A stretch of 64,000 bases of DNA, taken from Nesterenkonia ebinurensis (GTDB lineage Bacteria > Actinomycetota > Actinomycetes > Actinomycetales > Micrococcaceae). The stretch lies in NCBI RefSeq assembly GCF_008711175.1, contig NZ_VWNF01000045.1, positions 275,102-339,101 on the forward strand, written 5' to 3'. This document shows, in pieces, positions 8,068 to 16,280 of the stretch (positions within the stretch are counted from its first letter, which is position 1; every line of letters begins with the position of its first letter). Position numbers and translations under genes: made by a program. Under the pieces are notes generated by a model. It worked only from the letters and a program-made list of their open reading frames with translations, did no database searches and was not told where the DNA came from.

Positions 8068-9729
8068 ATGGCAGATCTCTTTACTGACTATCCGAAGGCG
8101 ATGCAGCGCTCCACTGCCTTCGACGAGATGTTCTCCCGCGAGTCCGGTCTGCGTCCGGACTACTCCGGGGTCAATGATGTGCTGCAGTCGCTGAACCTCT
8201 CTGATGTATCCGCCCGGGCCGAGACCATGGCTCGGACCTTCCTGGACCGCGGGGTGACCTTTGACTTCGCCGGGGAGGAGCGGGCCTGGCCGTTGGACAT
8301 TGTCCCGCGCATCATCCCCGGCGCGGAGTGGAACAGCCTCTCTGCCGGAGTGGCCCAGCGGGTCACCGCCCTGGAGATGTTCCTCAACGATGTCTATGAC
8401 CGGATGGAGATCGTCCGCGACGGGGTGGTGCCGCGTTCGCTGATCACCACCAGCGCACATTTCCACCGCGAGGTGCACGGCTTCCCCACCCCCGGCGGGG
8501 TGCGGGTGCATATCTCCGGGATCGATTTGGTCAGGGACGACGCCGGCACCTTCCGGGTGCTGGAGGACAATGTGAGAGTGCCCAGCGGCGTCTCCTATGT
8601 GCTGGAGAACCGCCGGGCGATTGCCAAGGGGCTGCCGGAAGCGTTCACCGGCACCTCGATCCGTCCGGTGGAGGAGTACCCGCGCCGACTGCTCTCCGCG
8701 CTGCGGCGCACCGCCCCTGAAGGCGTGGATGACCCCACTGTGGTGGTGCTGACCCCCGGGGTGTACAACTCCGCCTACTTTGAGCACACCCTGCTGGCCG
8801 GGATGATGGGGGTGGAACTGGTGGAGGGCCGCGACCTGGTCTGCCGCGGCAACAGGGTCTATATGCGCACCACCGAGGGCGAGCAGCGGGTGGATGTCAT
8901 CTACAAGCGGCTCGACGATGACTTCCTAGACCCTCTGCAGTTCCGGGCCGACTCGATGCTGGGGGTGCCCGGACTGGTCAATGCCGCCCGGGAGGGCAAC
9001 GTGACCATCGCCAACGCGGTGGGCAACGGGGTGGCCGATGACAAACTGGTCTACACCTATGTGCCGGAGATCATCCGCTACTACCTGGGCGAAGACCCGA
9101 TCATCCCGAATGTGGACACCTACCGGCTGGAGGAGCCGCAGGCACGTGAGGAGGTGATGGACCGGTTAGCGGATCTGGTGGTCAAGCCCGTGGACGGCTC
9201 CGGCGGCAAGGGTCTGGTGATCGGCCCGGCCGCCACGCCTGAGGAGCTGGAGGCGCTGCGCAAGAAGGTGCTGGCCGACCCGCGAGGCTGGATCGCCCAG
9301 CCGGTGCTGCAGCTGTCCACAGTGCCCACCCTGGACGGGGAGACCTTCGGACCCCGGCACGTGGATTTGCGTCCCTTCGCCGTCAACGACGGTGAGGAAG
9401 TCTGGGTGCTGCCCGGGGGGCTGACCCGAGTGGCGCTGACCGAAGGCTCCCTGGTGGTCAACTCTTCCCAGGGCGGCGGGTCCAAGGACACCTGGGTGGT
9501 GGACTCCGGCGGCAGCGAGCAGGCCCCGGCGGTACCCACCGCGGTGCCCTGGAGCACCCGGCGCAGCGCACGCTCCGCCCAGCGGGTCTGGCCCTCTGCC
9601 TTCCACAATCAGGGCAACCCCGCTGATCAGTACGACGAGCAGCAGCAACAGCAGAATCAGAGCTGTGTCGCGCCTTCGGCGCTCAAGCCAGCGTCGGGAA
9701 GGAGTTCTGATGCTCAGTCGGATCGCTGA
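8068..9729 (+). CDS. circularly permuted ATP-grasp protein
   Basis: A 553-residue protein of the circularly permuted ATP-grasp (CP_ATPgrasp) family, once DUF404/DUF407. Recognisable stretches are the N-terminal YPKAMQRSTAFDEM, VLEDNVRVPSGVSYV near 170-184, VIYKRLDDDFLDP near 290, the nucleotide-binding VKPVDGSGGKGLVIGP near 371-386 and HVDLRPFAV near 431. The family is predicted to form amide bonds to peptides or small molecules using ATP; no member's substrate is evident here. Its partner alpha-E gene starts inside its last 20 bases and a transglutaminase follows, the standard three-gene association. The last ~40 residues are low complexity with a run of five glutamines and look disordered. 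Start: ATG with a weak TAGGA. Confidence 0.85.
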   Translation: MADLFTDYPKAMQRSTAFDEMFSRESGLRPDYSGVNDVLQSLNLSDVSARAETMARTFLDRGVTFDFAGEERAWPLDIVPRIIPGAEWNSLSAGVAQRVTALEMFLNDVYDRMEIVRDGVVPRSLITTSAHFHREVHGFPTPGGVRVHISGIDLVRDDAGTFRVLEDNVRVPSGVSYVLENRRAIAKGLPEAFTGTSIRPVEEYPRRLLSALRRTAPEGVDDPTVVVLTPGVYNSAYFEHTLLAGMMGVELVEGRDLVCRGNRVYMRTTEGEQRVDVIYKRLDDDFLDPLQFRADSMLGVPGLVNAAREGNVTIANAVGNGVADDKLVYTYVPEIIRYYLGEDPIIPNVDTYRLEEPQAREEVMDRLADLVVKPVDGSGGKGLVIGPAATPEELEALRKKVLADPRGWIAQPVLQLSTVPTLDGETFGPRHVDLRPFAVNDGEEVWVLPGGLTRVALTEGSLVVNSSQGGGSKDTWVVDSGGSEQAPAVPTAVPWSTRRSARSAQRVWPSAFHNQGNPADQYDEQQQQQNQSCVAPSALKPASGRSSDAQSDR

Positions 9730-10639
9730 GTCACTGTTCTGGATCGGACGCTATGTGGAGCGGGCCGATGGCACCGCACGGATCCTTGATGTGCACCTGG
9801 AGCGGCTGAATCAGCTGCCACTTGCCGAGCAGCGCACCGTTTCGGCCAATCTGCTGGCGGTGATGGGTGTGGACACTGAGGATGACGCCCCTGCTGGGCT
9901 GCCGCAGCTGCTGCGCAGGATGGCCTTTGACCTTGAGCAGGGAAACTCCATCGCCGGCTCGCTCTCCGCCGCCCGGGAGAACGCCCGGCGCGCCCGGGAG
10001 ACCGTCTCCGCTCCAGTGTGGGAGTCGCTGAACGCCACCTGGAACGGGCTGACCAGTCACCGTCAGGACGTGGTGGGCACCTACCGGTTCTGCACCTGGG
10101 TGATTGAGCGCACCGCCACTGTGCAGGGCCTGGCCGACTCCACCATGAGCCGAGACGATTCCTGGCAGTTCATGGCCCTGGGCCGGGCCCTGGAACGGGC
10201 CGATATGACTGCCCGGATGCTGGCCACCGGTGATGAGGAGGCCTTCCGGCTCTCCTGGGCCAATATGCTGCGCTGCGCCGGAGCCTATGAGTCCTTCCTG
10301 CGCAGCCGCCGCGCCGCGTTCGGGGACTCCTACGCGGTGGAGTTCCTGCTGCTGGACCGGCTCTTCCCCCGCTCAGTGGTCTCCTCGCTGCGCCAGGTGG
10401 AGCAGGCGCTGATCGCCCTGGACCCGGAGTACACCCGCACCGGGAAGATGGACCAGGCCCGCAGGCTGGTAGGACAGGCCCGCACCTTCCTGGAGTATCA
10501 CCACTCCCAGGACCTCATCGCAGAGCTTCCTGAGCACCTGGAGCGTGTCCAGGCCGCCTGCGCGGGGGCCTCCGATGCGATCACCAGCAAGTACTTCGCG
10601 CAGGCCGCTGAGCAGGCCTGGACAGGAGAGCAGGTATGA
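9710..10639 (+). CDS. alpha-E domain protein (DUF403)
   Basis: A 309-residue, almost wholly helical protein of the alpha-E/DUF403 family. The ATG at 9710 has a good Shine-Dalgarno (GGAAGGAG) and gives the family's typical N-terminus MLSRIAESLFWIGRYVERAD. It overlaps the ATP-grasp gene by 20 bases and the transglutaminase start by 4, so translation of the three is coupled. The biochemical role is not known; constant pairing with CP-ATP-grasp suggests a subunit or substrate-binding partner. No transmembrane segment or signal peptide is visible. Confidence 0.85.
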   Translation: MLSRIAESLFWIGRYVERADGTARILDVHLERLNQLPLAEQRTVSANLLAVMGVDTEDDAPAGLPQLLRRMAFDLEQGNSIAGSLSAARENARRARETVSAPVWESLNATWNGLTSHRQDVVGTYRFCTWVIERTATVQGLADSTMSRDDSWQFMALGRALERADMTARMLATGDEEAFRLSWANMLRCAGAYESFLRSRRAAFGDSYAVEFLLLDRLFPRSVVSSLRQVEQALIALDPEYTRTGKMDQARRLVGQARTFLEYHHSQDLIAELPEHLERVQAACAGASDAITSKYFAQAAEQAWTGEQV

Positions 10640-11490
10640 CCCGGCTGCATGTCACCCACACCACCGACTATCGCTACGGGGCCCCGGCCACCGTCTCCTA
10701 CAACGAGGCGCGGATGACCCCGCAGACCGATGCCGCCCAGGTGGTGCTGGAGACCGACCTGAAGATCTCCCCCTATGCCACCACCCTCTCCCACTACCGG
10801 GACTACTGGGGCACCAAAGTGCACACCTTCGACCTGCACTCCCGGCATGAGACGCTGCAGGTCACCGCCCAGGCCCTGGTGGAGGTTCACCGGTTTGAGA
10901 AGCCGCACGCTGCCGAGGGTCTGCTGGACTGGGCTGACCTGGCAGCTGATGAGAACTTTGAGCAGTTCAGCGACTATGTGCCGCAGTCCAAGCTCTCCGC
11001 TCCCGGGGACGAGCTTGCTGAGGCCGCACGTGACATTGCCTCCGGAAAGACCCCGCATGAGACCGCCCTGGCCCTGTTCGCCTGGCTGCGGGAGGAGATG
11101 GAGTACCAGCCCGGGCACAGTCAGGTCAGCTGGGACGCGGAGACATCCTTCAAGACGCGCAAGGGAGTCTGCCAGGACCTCTCCCATGTGGCAGTGGGCG
11201 CACTGCGCTCACTGGGGATGCCGGCCCGCTATATCTCCGGGTACATCCACCCGGACCCGGAGGCTGCGATCGGCACTGAGGTGGCCGGGCAATCGCATGC
11301 CTGGCTGGAGTGGTGGGACGGACGCTGGCACTCCTGGGACCCCACCAACCATAAACCTGCCGGAGAGCATCACATCCTGGTGGCACGGGGCCGGGACTAT
11401 GCCGATGTCACCCCGTTGAAGGGCATTCTCTCCGGGGGCGGCCCGGAGACCACCCTCGAAGTCGATGTCAGGATTGTGCGTCAGGCCTGA
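10636..11490 (+). CDS. transglutaminase-like cysteine peptidase family protein
   Basis: A 284-residue protein with an N-terminal beta domain (about 1-100, starting MTRLHVTHTTDYRY) and a transglutaminase core. The triad is visible: Cys179 in RKGVCQDLSHV, His221 in GQSHAWLEWW and Asp235 in HSWDPTN. Such proteins act as peptidases or amidases on isopeptide-like bonds; the partner genes suggest it cleaves or matures what the ATP-grasp enzyme builds (inference). The ATG overlaps the alpha-E stop (ATGA). Its last 23 bases overlap the convergent tatC gene. No signal peptide is seen, so a cytosolic location is expected. Confidence 0.87.
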   Translation: MTRLHVTHTTDYRYGAPATVSYNEARMTPQTDAAQVVLETDLKISPYATTLSHYRDYWGTKVHTFDLHSRHETLQVTAQALVEVHRFEKPHAAEGLLDWADLAADENFEQFSDYVPQSKLSAPGDELAEAARDIASGKTPHETALALFAWLREEMEYQPGHSQVSWDAETSFKTRKGVCQDLSHVAVGALRSLGMPARYISGYIHPDPEAAIGTEVAGQSHAWLEWWDGRWHSWDPTNHKPAGEHHILVARGRDYADVTPLKGILSGGGPETTLEVDVRIVRQA

Positions 11491-12298
11491 GCAGCGCCTT
11501 CTGCCGGCGCTCCCTGCGTTTGTCGTTGAGTAGGCACAATCCGATGGCTACGGCGAAGAGCAGGGTCAGCGGGATCATGATGAAGAACATCGAGATCGCC
11601 ATATCGCCGGGGGTGGCCAGGGCTGACATCACCGCGATCAGCATCACCACCCCCCGCCAGGAGCGCAGCACCTGCTGCCCGGTGATGATGCCCATCAAGT
11701 TGACCCCGACCAGGATCACCGGGATCACCATCGCGATCCCGCAGGCGATGAACAGGTGCAGCACAAAGGTGAAGTAGACATCCGGGGCAATAATGTTGGA
11801 GGTGCCCTCTGGGTTCAGGGAGAAGAAGAACTCCACCGCCCGCGGCAACAACGTATAGGCCATGAAGATCCCGGCCAGGAACAGCGGCACACTGGCGACG
11901 ATGAACCCCATCGCATACCGCTTCTCCTTCTTCTTCAGCCCCGGCATGATGAAGGCCCAGATCTGATACAGCCACACCGGGGAGGAGATCACCAGACCCA
12001 CGAACAGGGAGAGCCGGATCAGCAGATCCAGTGGCTGGCCGACAGCGTTGAACGCAATCGAGGTCAGCCGGGCATCCTCCCCACCACCATGCTCCAGCAC
12101 TGGGGCAGCCAGGGTGGCCACCAGCCAGTCATAGAGAAAGAACCCAGCGACAGCACCCAGCACAATGCCAGCAACAGCGATCAGCAGCCGCCGGCGCAAC
12201 TCGCGCAGATGATCCCTCAGCGACATCCGCCCCTCAGGATCACGCTTCTTCCGTCTGGATCCCCGCGGCGCCGGCCGCTCCCGTTCGGCCAGAGTCAT
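11468..12298 (-). CDS. tatC: Sec-independent protein translocase TatC
   Basis: The multi-spanning receptor subunit of the twin-arginine translocase, which exports folded proteins. It has 276 residues, a basic N-terminus, the conserved SLRDHLRELRRRLL before TM1, about six hydrophobic spans, and a FIMPGLKKKEKR loop (the FxxPGL-type signature). It starts 5 bases after tatA and ends inside the convergent transglutaminase gene. Together with tatA it closes the long minus-strand pup/paf block. No tatB is in the window. Confidence 0.96.
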   Translation of the reverse strand: MTLAERERPAPRGSRRKKRDPEGRMSLRDHLRELRRRLLIAVAGIVLGAVAGFFLYDWLVATLAAPVLEHGGGEDARLTSIAFNAVGQPLDLLIRLSLFVGLVISSPVWLYQIWAFIMPGLKKKEKRYAMGFIVASVPLFLAGIFMAYTLLPRAVEFFFSLNPEGTSNIIAPDVYFTFVLHLFIACGIAMVIPVILVGVNLMGIITGQQVLRSWRGVVMLIAVMSALATPGDMAISMFFIMIPLTLLFAVAIGLCLLNDKRRERRQKALLRPDAQS

Positions 12299-12303
12299 GC
12301 AGG

Positions 12304-12558
12304 CTACGAATTATTGGGGTGGTCGCGGCGTTCCCGGCTCTTATGCACATCCGCGGTGGGATCGGTCTGCTCGATAGCCCGGGGCTCGGAGGCGCGGTCA
12401 TCTGCAGGTTGGTCCTCCTCGCGGATGGTCTTCACCTCTGATTTGAAGATCCGAGCGGACTCGCCCAGCGAGCGGGCCAGCTTGGGCAGCTTGGTCGCGC
12501 CGAAGAGCAGCAGCAGGATACCGAGGATGATCAGCCACTGCCAGCCTTGAATTCCCAT
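12304..12558 (-). CDS. tatA: Sec-independent protein translocase TatA
   Basis: A small pore-forming Tat subunit of 84 residues: an N-terminal membrane helix (about 7-22, LIILGILLLLFGATKLP with the usual FG-x-KLP hinge), an amphipathic helix to about 45, then a charged disordered tail. The start is ATG with a strong AGGAAAGGA ribosome site. It lies 44 bases after pafBC and 5 before tatC. The tatA-tatC pair directly downstream of the paf genes is typical for actinobacteria. Confidence 0.95.
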   Translation of the reverse strand: MGIQGWQWLIILGILLLLFGATKLPKLARSLGESARIFKSEVKTIREEDQPADDRASEPRAIEQTDPTADVHKSRERRDHPNNS

Positions 12559-12602
12559 GAGAAAGTCCTTTCCTGATCCTGCACAAGGATACCTGGCCTG
12601 GC

Positions 12603-14549
12603 TCAGCGGGGGAAAACCAGCTGCTCCGCGGCACGCTGGGCGATCTCCCGGCGCAGATCCACCGGACGGATGAGCTCGATGTCCCCGCCGGCGCCCAGGC
12701 AGGTGCGGATGACTGCCTCACGGGTGCTGAAATGGGTGGAGATGGTCCGCGCACCGGTCCGCTTATCCGTATGCTGCCTGACGGGTTGGTACAAGGCAGC
12801 CTGGCCAGCGGCGAAGGGGGCGAAGCGCAGGATGACCTGCACTGAGCCCGCCGTGACCGGAACCTGCGGCCTAGGTGCCTCGCTGAGCTCGATCTGGGTG
12901 GCCTGCGCGGACTGCTCCTCATCAGCAAGGAGGTTCAGCTGCAGGATACGGTCCAGACGGAAGAACCGTTCGCCCTGCTCCCGGCGGCACCAGGCGCGCA
13001 GATAGGTATGCGGTCCGTCGTAGAGGATCTGCACCGGATCAATAGTCCTGTCTGAAGAGATGTTGCCGGAGGCGTCCTCATAGTCCAGGCTCACCGCGTG
13101 CTGGGCGGCGATGGCCTGCTGAGCGATGCGCAGCAGGCTGCCGTCGGCCGGGGTGCGGGCCAGTGACATGCTGTTCGCGGCCTGGGCGATGGACTCTGGA
13201 ACAATATCGAGAATCTTTTGCTGGAGCTGCTCAGCGGCTGCCGCTATATGCTCCTCCCCCGGCGGGCAGACATCGATCAGTGCCTTCAGTGCGATCATCA
13301 GGCTCAGCGCCCCAGGTTTGGTCAGCGAGACCGGTTTGTCCAGGCTGTTAGTCCCGGCGCGGAGCACGATCGGCTCATCGGCTGCGAGATACTCGGCGAC
13401 GAACAGCTCGTCATTGGGCTCCGGGTAGGGATGGAGGTCCAAGGTATCGGGGAACCCGTCGGTGTTGACCTGGGCGATGCTCAGCAGGTCACGCAGCAGC
13501 TGCGCAGGGGTGATGGCGTATTTGACCAGCAGCTGGCTGGGCGGCACACCCTCCGGCCTGGAGAGCAGCAGGGCCACCATGTTGATGACCCGTTCAGTCT
13601 TGGTGGCGGCGTCGTCCTTGCGCAGATTGGCCGGCAGGGTGGTGAGCTTGGGCAGGGTGTGCGGTGCTGTGCGCTGGTGGGCCTGCCTGGCGCCTTCCAG
13701 CGCTGCCCGGGCATCTGGGCGGCGTCCGGTGCTGTTCAACACTTCGCTGATATCCAGATCCTGGTAGAGCCCCTGCCGGATCTGTTCCAGCTGCACGGCA
13801 TCTTCAGAACTGAGCCGGCTGCTGGGAAGCGTAGTGACCGAGCCGTGCACCCGGTCCAGTCGGTAGAGGCGGCGTTGACCCCGGTCCAGGTCATGGCCCA
13901 CCAGATACCAATGGGCGCGGGCCCCGGTGCCCAGCGGCACCACCCGGCGGGGTTCGGCGGATTCTCGTCCGTAGCCGGTATAGCGAAAGGTCACCGGAGT
14001 CCCGGTGCCGCTCCGGGCCAGATCGATCAGTGTGGCAATCTCCGCATCGGAGCCGATGGAGGCCTGCAGGGCTTGGGGTTCATCAGCTGAGCTGATCCCC
14101 TCCGCATTCGGGTTGACCGCCCAGAGGGCGTGCTGCAGTCCGGCAATGTTGTTATTGGCAAACAGCAGCTGTGCCCGGTAGAGGGCCATCTGCTCCTCCG
14201 GACTGAGGCGGAGATCCGGCAGCCCGTACTGGCTGCGCGAGACCCGGTAGCGGTAGTCCTGCTCAGCGGTGGGTTCAGCCAACTCGATCCCGCAGCTGCG
14301 CAGGTGTTCCTTGTCATGTCCGAAGAGTTTGTCCAAGGCATCCTGTGCTCGCTGCCGCTCCGTGCCGTGCAGCTGCTCCAGGGCCTGGTGTCTGCTGCGG
14401 TAGAGCTCCACCTGCTCGAAGATCTCGGTGCGGGTCAGGCCGCCAGGCCGATTGAGCAGGGTGGCGGCCAGGGAGAGTGCACGGACCACACCGTCCTCGG
14501 CGTGGGCGGTCTGCTCGGGCCAGTACGGTTCGGCGTCCCCCTGCGGCAT
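12603..14549 (-). CDS. pafBC: PafBC, fused WYL-domain DNA-damage response activator
   Basis: One 648-residue protein containing both PafB (about 1-310) and PafC (about 320-648) halves. Each half has a winged-helix region (GGLTRTEIFEQVELYRS near 36-52; EGVPPSQLLVKYAITPAQL near 341-359) and a WYL domain (AHWYLVGHDL near 218-227 and HTYLRAWCRR near 520-529). PafBC activates most of the LexA/RecA-independent DNA damage response in mycobacteria; single-chain fusions are known from Arthrobacter relatives. The ATG at 14549 lies 7 bases after TACCTT (14562-14557), suggesting a leaderless promoter of its own inside the pup block. The sequence shows no frameshift, so the fusion is real. Confidence 0.92.
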   Translation of the reverse strand: MPQGDAEPYWPEQTAHAEDGVVRALSLAATLLNRPGGLTRTEIFEQVELYRSRHQALEQLHGTERQRAQDALDKLFGHDKEHLRSCGIELAEPTAEQDYRYRVSRSQYGLPDLRLSPEEQMALYRAQLLFANNNIAGLQHALWAVNPNAEGISSADEPQALQASIGSDAEIATLIDLARSGTGTPVTFRYTGYGRESAEPRRVVPLGTGARAHWYLVGHDLDRGQRRLYRLDRVHGSVTTLPSSRLSSEDAVQLEQIRQGLYQDLDISEVLNSTGRRPDARAALEGARQAHQRTAPHTLPKLTTLPANLRKDDAATKTERVINMVALLLSRPEGVPPSQLLVKYAITPAQLLRDLLSIAQVNTDGFPDTLDLHPYPEPNDELFVAEYLAADEPIVLRAGTNSLDKPVSLTKPGALSLMIALKALIDVCPPGEEHIAAAAEQLQQKILDIVPESIAQAANSMSLARTPADGSLLRIAQQAIAAQHAVSLDYEDASGNISSDRTIDPVQILYDGPHTYLRAWCRREQGERFFRLDRILQLNLLADEEQSAQATQIELSEAPRPQVPVTAGSVQVILRFAPFAAGQAALYQPVRQHTDKRTGARTISTHFSTREAVIRTCLGAGGDIELIRPVDLRREIAQRAAEQLVFPR

Positions 14550-14562
14550 GCTGTCTAAGGTA

Positions 14563-14967
14563 TCAGCCGGTCTTGTTCACCTTCACCAGATCCACAATGA
14601 AGATCAGGGTTTCGTTGGGCCCGATGGCAGCCCCGGCACCAGTTTCACCGTAGGCCAGGTGGGGTGGGATCTCTAGACGACGCCGGGCGCCCTCCTTCAT
14701 GCCGATCAGGCCCTGGTCCCAGCCCTGGATGACTTGGCCGATGCCTGCAGTGAAGTCCAGGGGCGCACCGCGGTTCCAGGAGGCGTCGAACTCCTCACCG
14801 GTGGACCAGGAGACTCCTACATAGTGGCAGGAGATCTGGTCCCCGGGTGCTGCCTCAGGCCCGCCGCCGGGGATGATCTCTTCGATGACCAGCTCCTCGG
14901 GCGGGGTGTCGCCGGGGAAGTCCACCTCGGGACGGGTGCGGTCATAGCTGCGCTGTCCGAAACTCAT
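14563..14967 (-). CDS. FKBP-type peptidyl-prolyl cis-trans isomerase
   Basis: A 134-residue single-domain FKBP, the usual size. The core is present: VSWSTGEEFDASW, the IQGWDQGLIGMKEGARRRL segment near 86-104 holding the active-site tryptophan, and IPPHLAYG near 106-113. No signal peptide, so cytosolic. It catalyses proline isomerisation in protein folding. It begins 5 bases after the lipoprotein FKBP gene and is followed 13 bases later by pafBC, so it is in the paf transcription unit. Confidence 0.93.
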   Translation of the reverse strand: MSFGQRSYDRTRPEVDFPGDTPPEELVIEEIIPGGGPEAAPGDQISCHYVGVSWSTGEEFDASWNRGAPLDFTAGIGQVIQGWDQGLIGMKEGARRRLEIPPHLAYGETGAGAAIGPNETLIFIVDLVKVNKTG

Positions 14968-14972
14968 CTGGC

Positions 14973-16247
14973 TCAGTCCTCGTCCTCTTCGGTGTCGCTG
15001 TCCTGGGGGTCGTCTTCGTCGCCGGCGTCGTTCTCCGGTTCCTCGCCCTGGAGGATGCCCTCCAGCTCCTCAATCGGGATCCCCATCTGTATGAACATCT
15101 CCAGCTCTTCCACCGAGACTCCGTGCTCCTGGGCGAGGTCCTCCAGTTCGGCGAGTTCCTCTTCGCTCAGCTCGGGGGCTACCGGCTGCTCCGGCTGCTG
15201 GGCGCCCATCTGAGCCTCGAGGTTGGCCATCATCGCCTCACCGTCGATGACCCGGACAATGTCGATCACAAAGATCAGGGTGCCGCCGGGGCTGCCTCCT
15301 TCGGTGAGGCCGGTCTCCTCATCATCGATCTCTCCATAAGCCTGCTCCGGGGGAACGATCAGCAGGATCCGGTCACCCACATGGTGGCCCTGCACGCCCT
15401 GGCTCCAGCCGTCGATGACACCGCGCTGCAGCATCTGCGCCAGCTCTTCTCCGACAGCGAACTCAAAGGGATTGCCGGCGGTGCCGTCATCGCTCCAGGA
15501 GGCATCGAACTCCTCCCCGTTGGTCCACTGCCAGCCACGGTACTGGGCGAAGACAAAGTCCTCAGGACCGATCTCCTCGCCCTCGCCGGCGATGAGCACC
15601 TCGGAGGTCAGCTCCTCGGGGGGCTCAGACTCGGGATCGTGGTCACCCAGCTCGGGGGCGGTGCCGATCTCCGAATCGATCTCCGGTAGGTCCCCGGACT
15701 GTTCCTGCTCCTCACCGTCGGCGTAGGTGGGGCTCTGGTCCAGGATCTCGAAGATGTACAGGGTGTCTGCGTTGACCCCCTCCGCCGGGTTGGCCAGAAG
15801 GTAGAAGGCCACCTCGGATCCGACGGTCACTCCTTGGGAGGTGAGCCCCTCGGCGAAGAACTGCTCGGTCTGCGCCTCGGAGGCGCTGAGTGCCGGCAGG
15901 GAGAGGAACGGGGCCAGCGGCTCCTCATGGGTGCTCTGCAGTACGGAGGCATCCTCAGGGTCCACCACGGTGAGGTGGTAGTCGATAAACCAGTCGTTGT
16001 TGAGCTGCTCGCCGCTGCCCTGGTTGACCACTTCGGCGGAGTTCTCGTCTGCCTCGAGCTCCTCGTAGATGGTGACCTCCGGCTGCTCACCGTCACCGGG
16101 GGCGTTGATCTCCAGGCTGTCGAAGACGCTGGTGTCCCCCAGGCCTCCTTCTGAGCCGGTCCCACCGTCCTCACCGCAGGCGGTGAGCAGCAGTGCTGCT
16201 GCGGCTGAGAGGGCGAGGGGGACTCTGGCGGTACGGTGGTTGTGCAT
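14973..16247 (-). CDS. lipoprotein with FKBP-type isomerase domain
   Basis: A 424-residue exported lipoprotein. The signal peptide ends in the lipobox LTAC with lipidated Cys24. A domain of about 60-180 has FKBP-like size but lacks the catalytic motifs. The FKBP domain proper is about 235-350, with NGEEFDASW, DGWSQGVQGHHVGDR and VPPEQAYGE. The C-terminal ~60 residues are extremely acidic and Gln/Glu rich. It probably assists folding on the outer face of the membrane. TAGAGT lies 7 bases before the ATG (16260-16255), suggesting a leaderless mRNA. It sits 33 bases after pafA. Confidence 0.87.
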   Translation of the reverse strand: MHNHRTARVPLALSAAAALLLTACGEDGGTGSEGGLGDTSVFDSLEINAPGDGEQPEVTIYEELEADENSAEVVNQGSGEQLNNDWFIDYHLTVVDPEDASVLQSTHEEPLAPFLSLPALSASEAQTEQFFAEGLTSQGVTVGSEVAFYLLANPAEGVNADTLYIFEILDQSPTYADGEEQEQSGDLPEIDSEIGTAPELGDHDPESEPPEELTSEVLIAGEGEEIGPEDFVFAQYRGWQWTNGEEFDASWSDDGTAGNPFEFAVGEELAQMLQRGVIDGWSQGVQGHHVGDRILLIVPPEQAYGEIDDEETGLTEGGSPGGTLIFVIDIVRVIDGEAMMANLEAQMGAQQPEQPVAPELSEEELAELEDLAQEHGVSVEELEMFIQMGIPIEELEGILQGEEPENDAGDEDDPQDSDTEEDED

Positions 16248-16280
16248 CGGGGGAACTCTACTCTGCTGTCTGCTGATTTG

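Noticed and set aside
12603..14549. pafBC as a sequencing artefact joining two genes
   Set aside because: The frame is continuous with a normal linker, and fused PafBC is known in related Arthrobacter.
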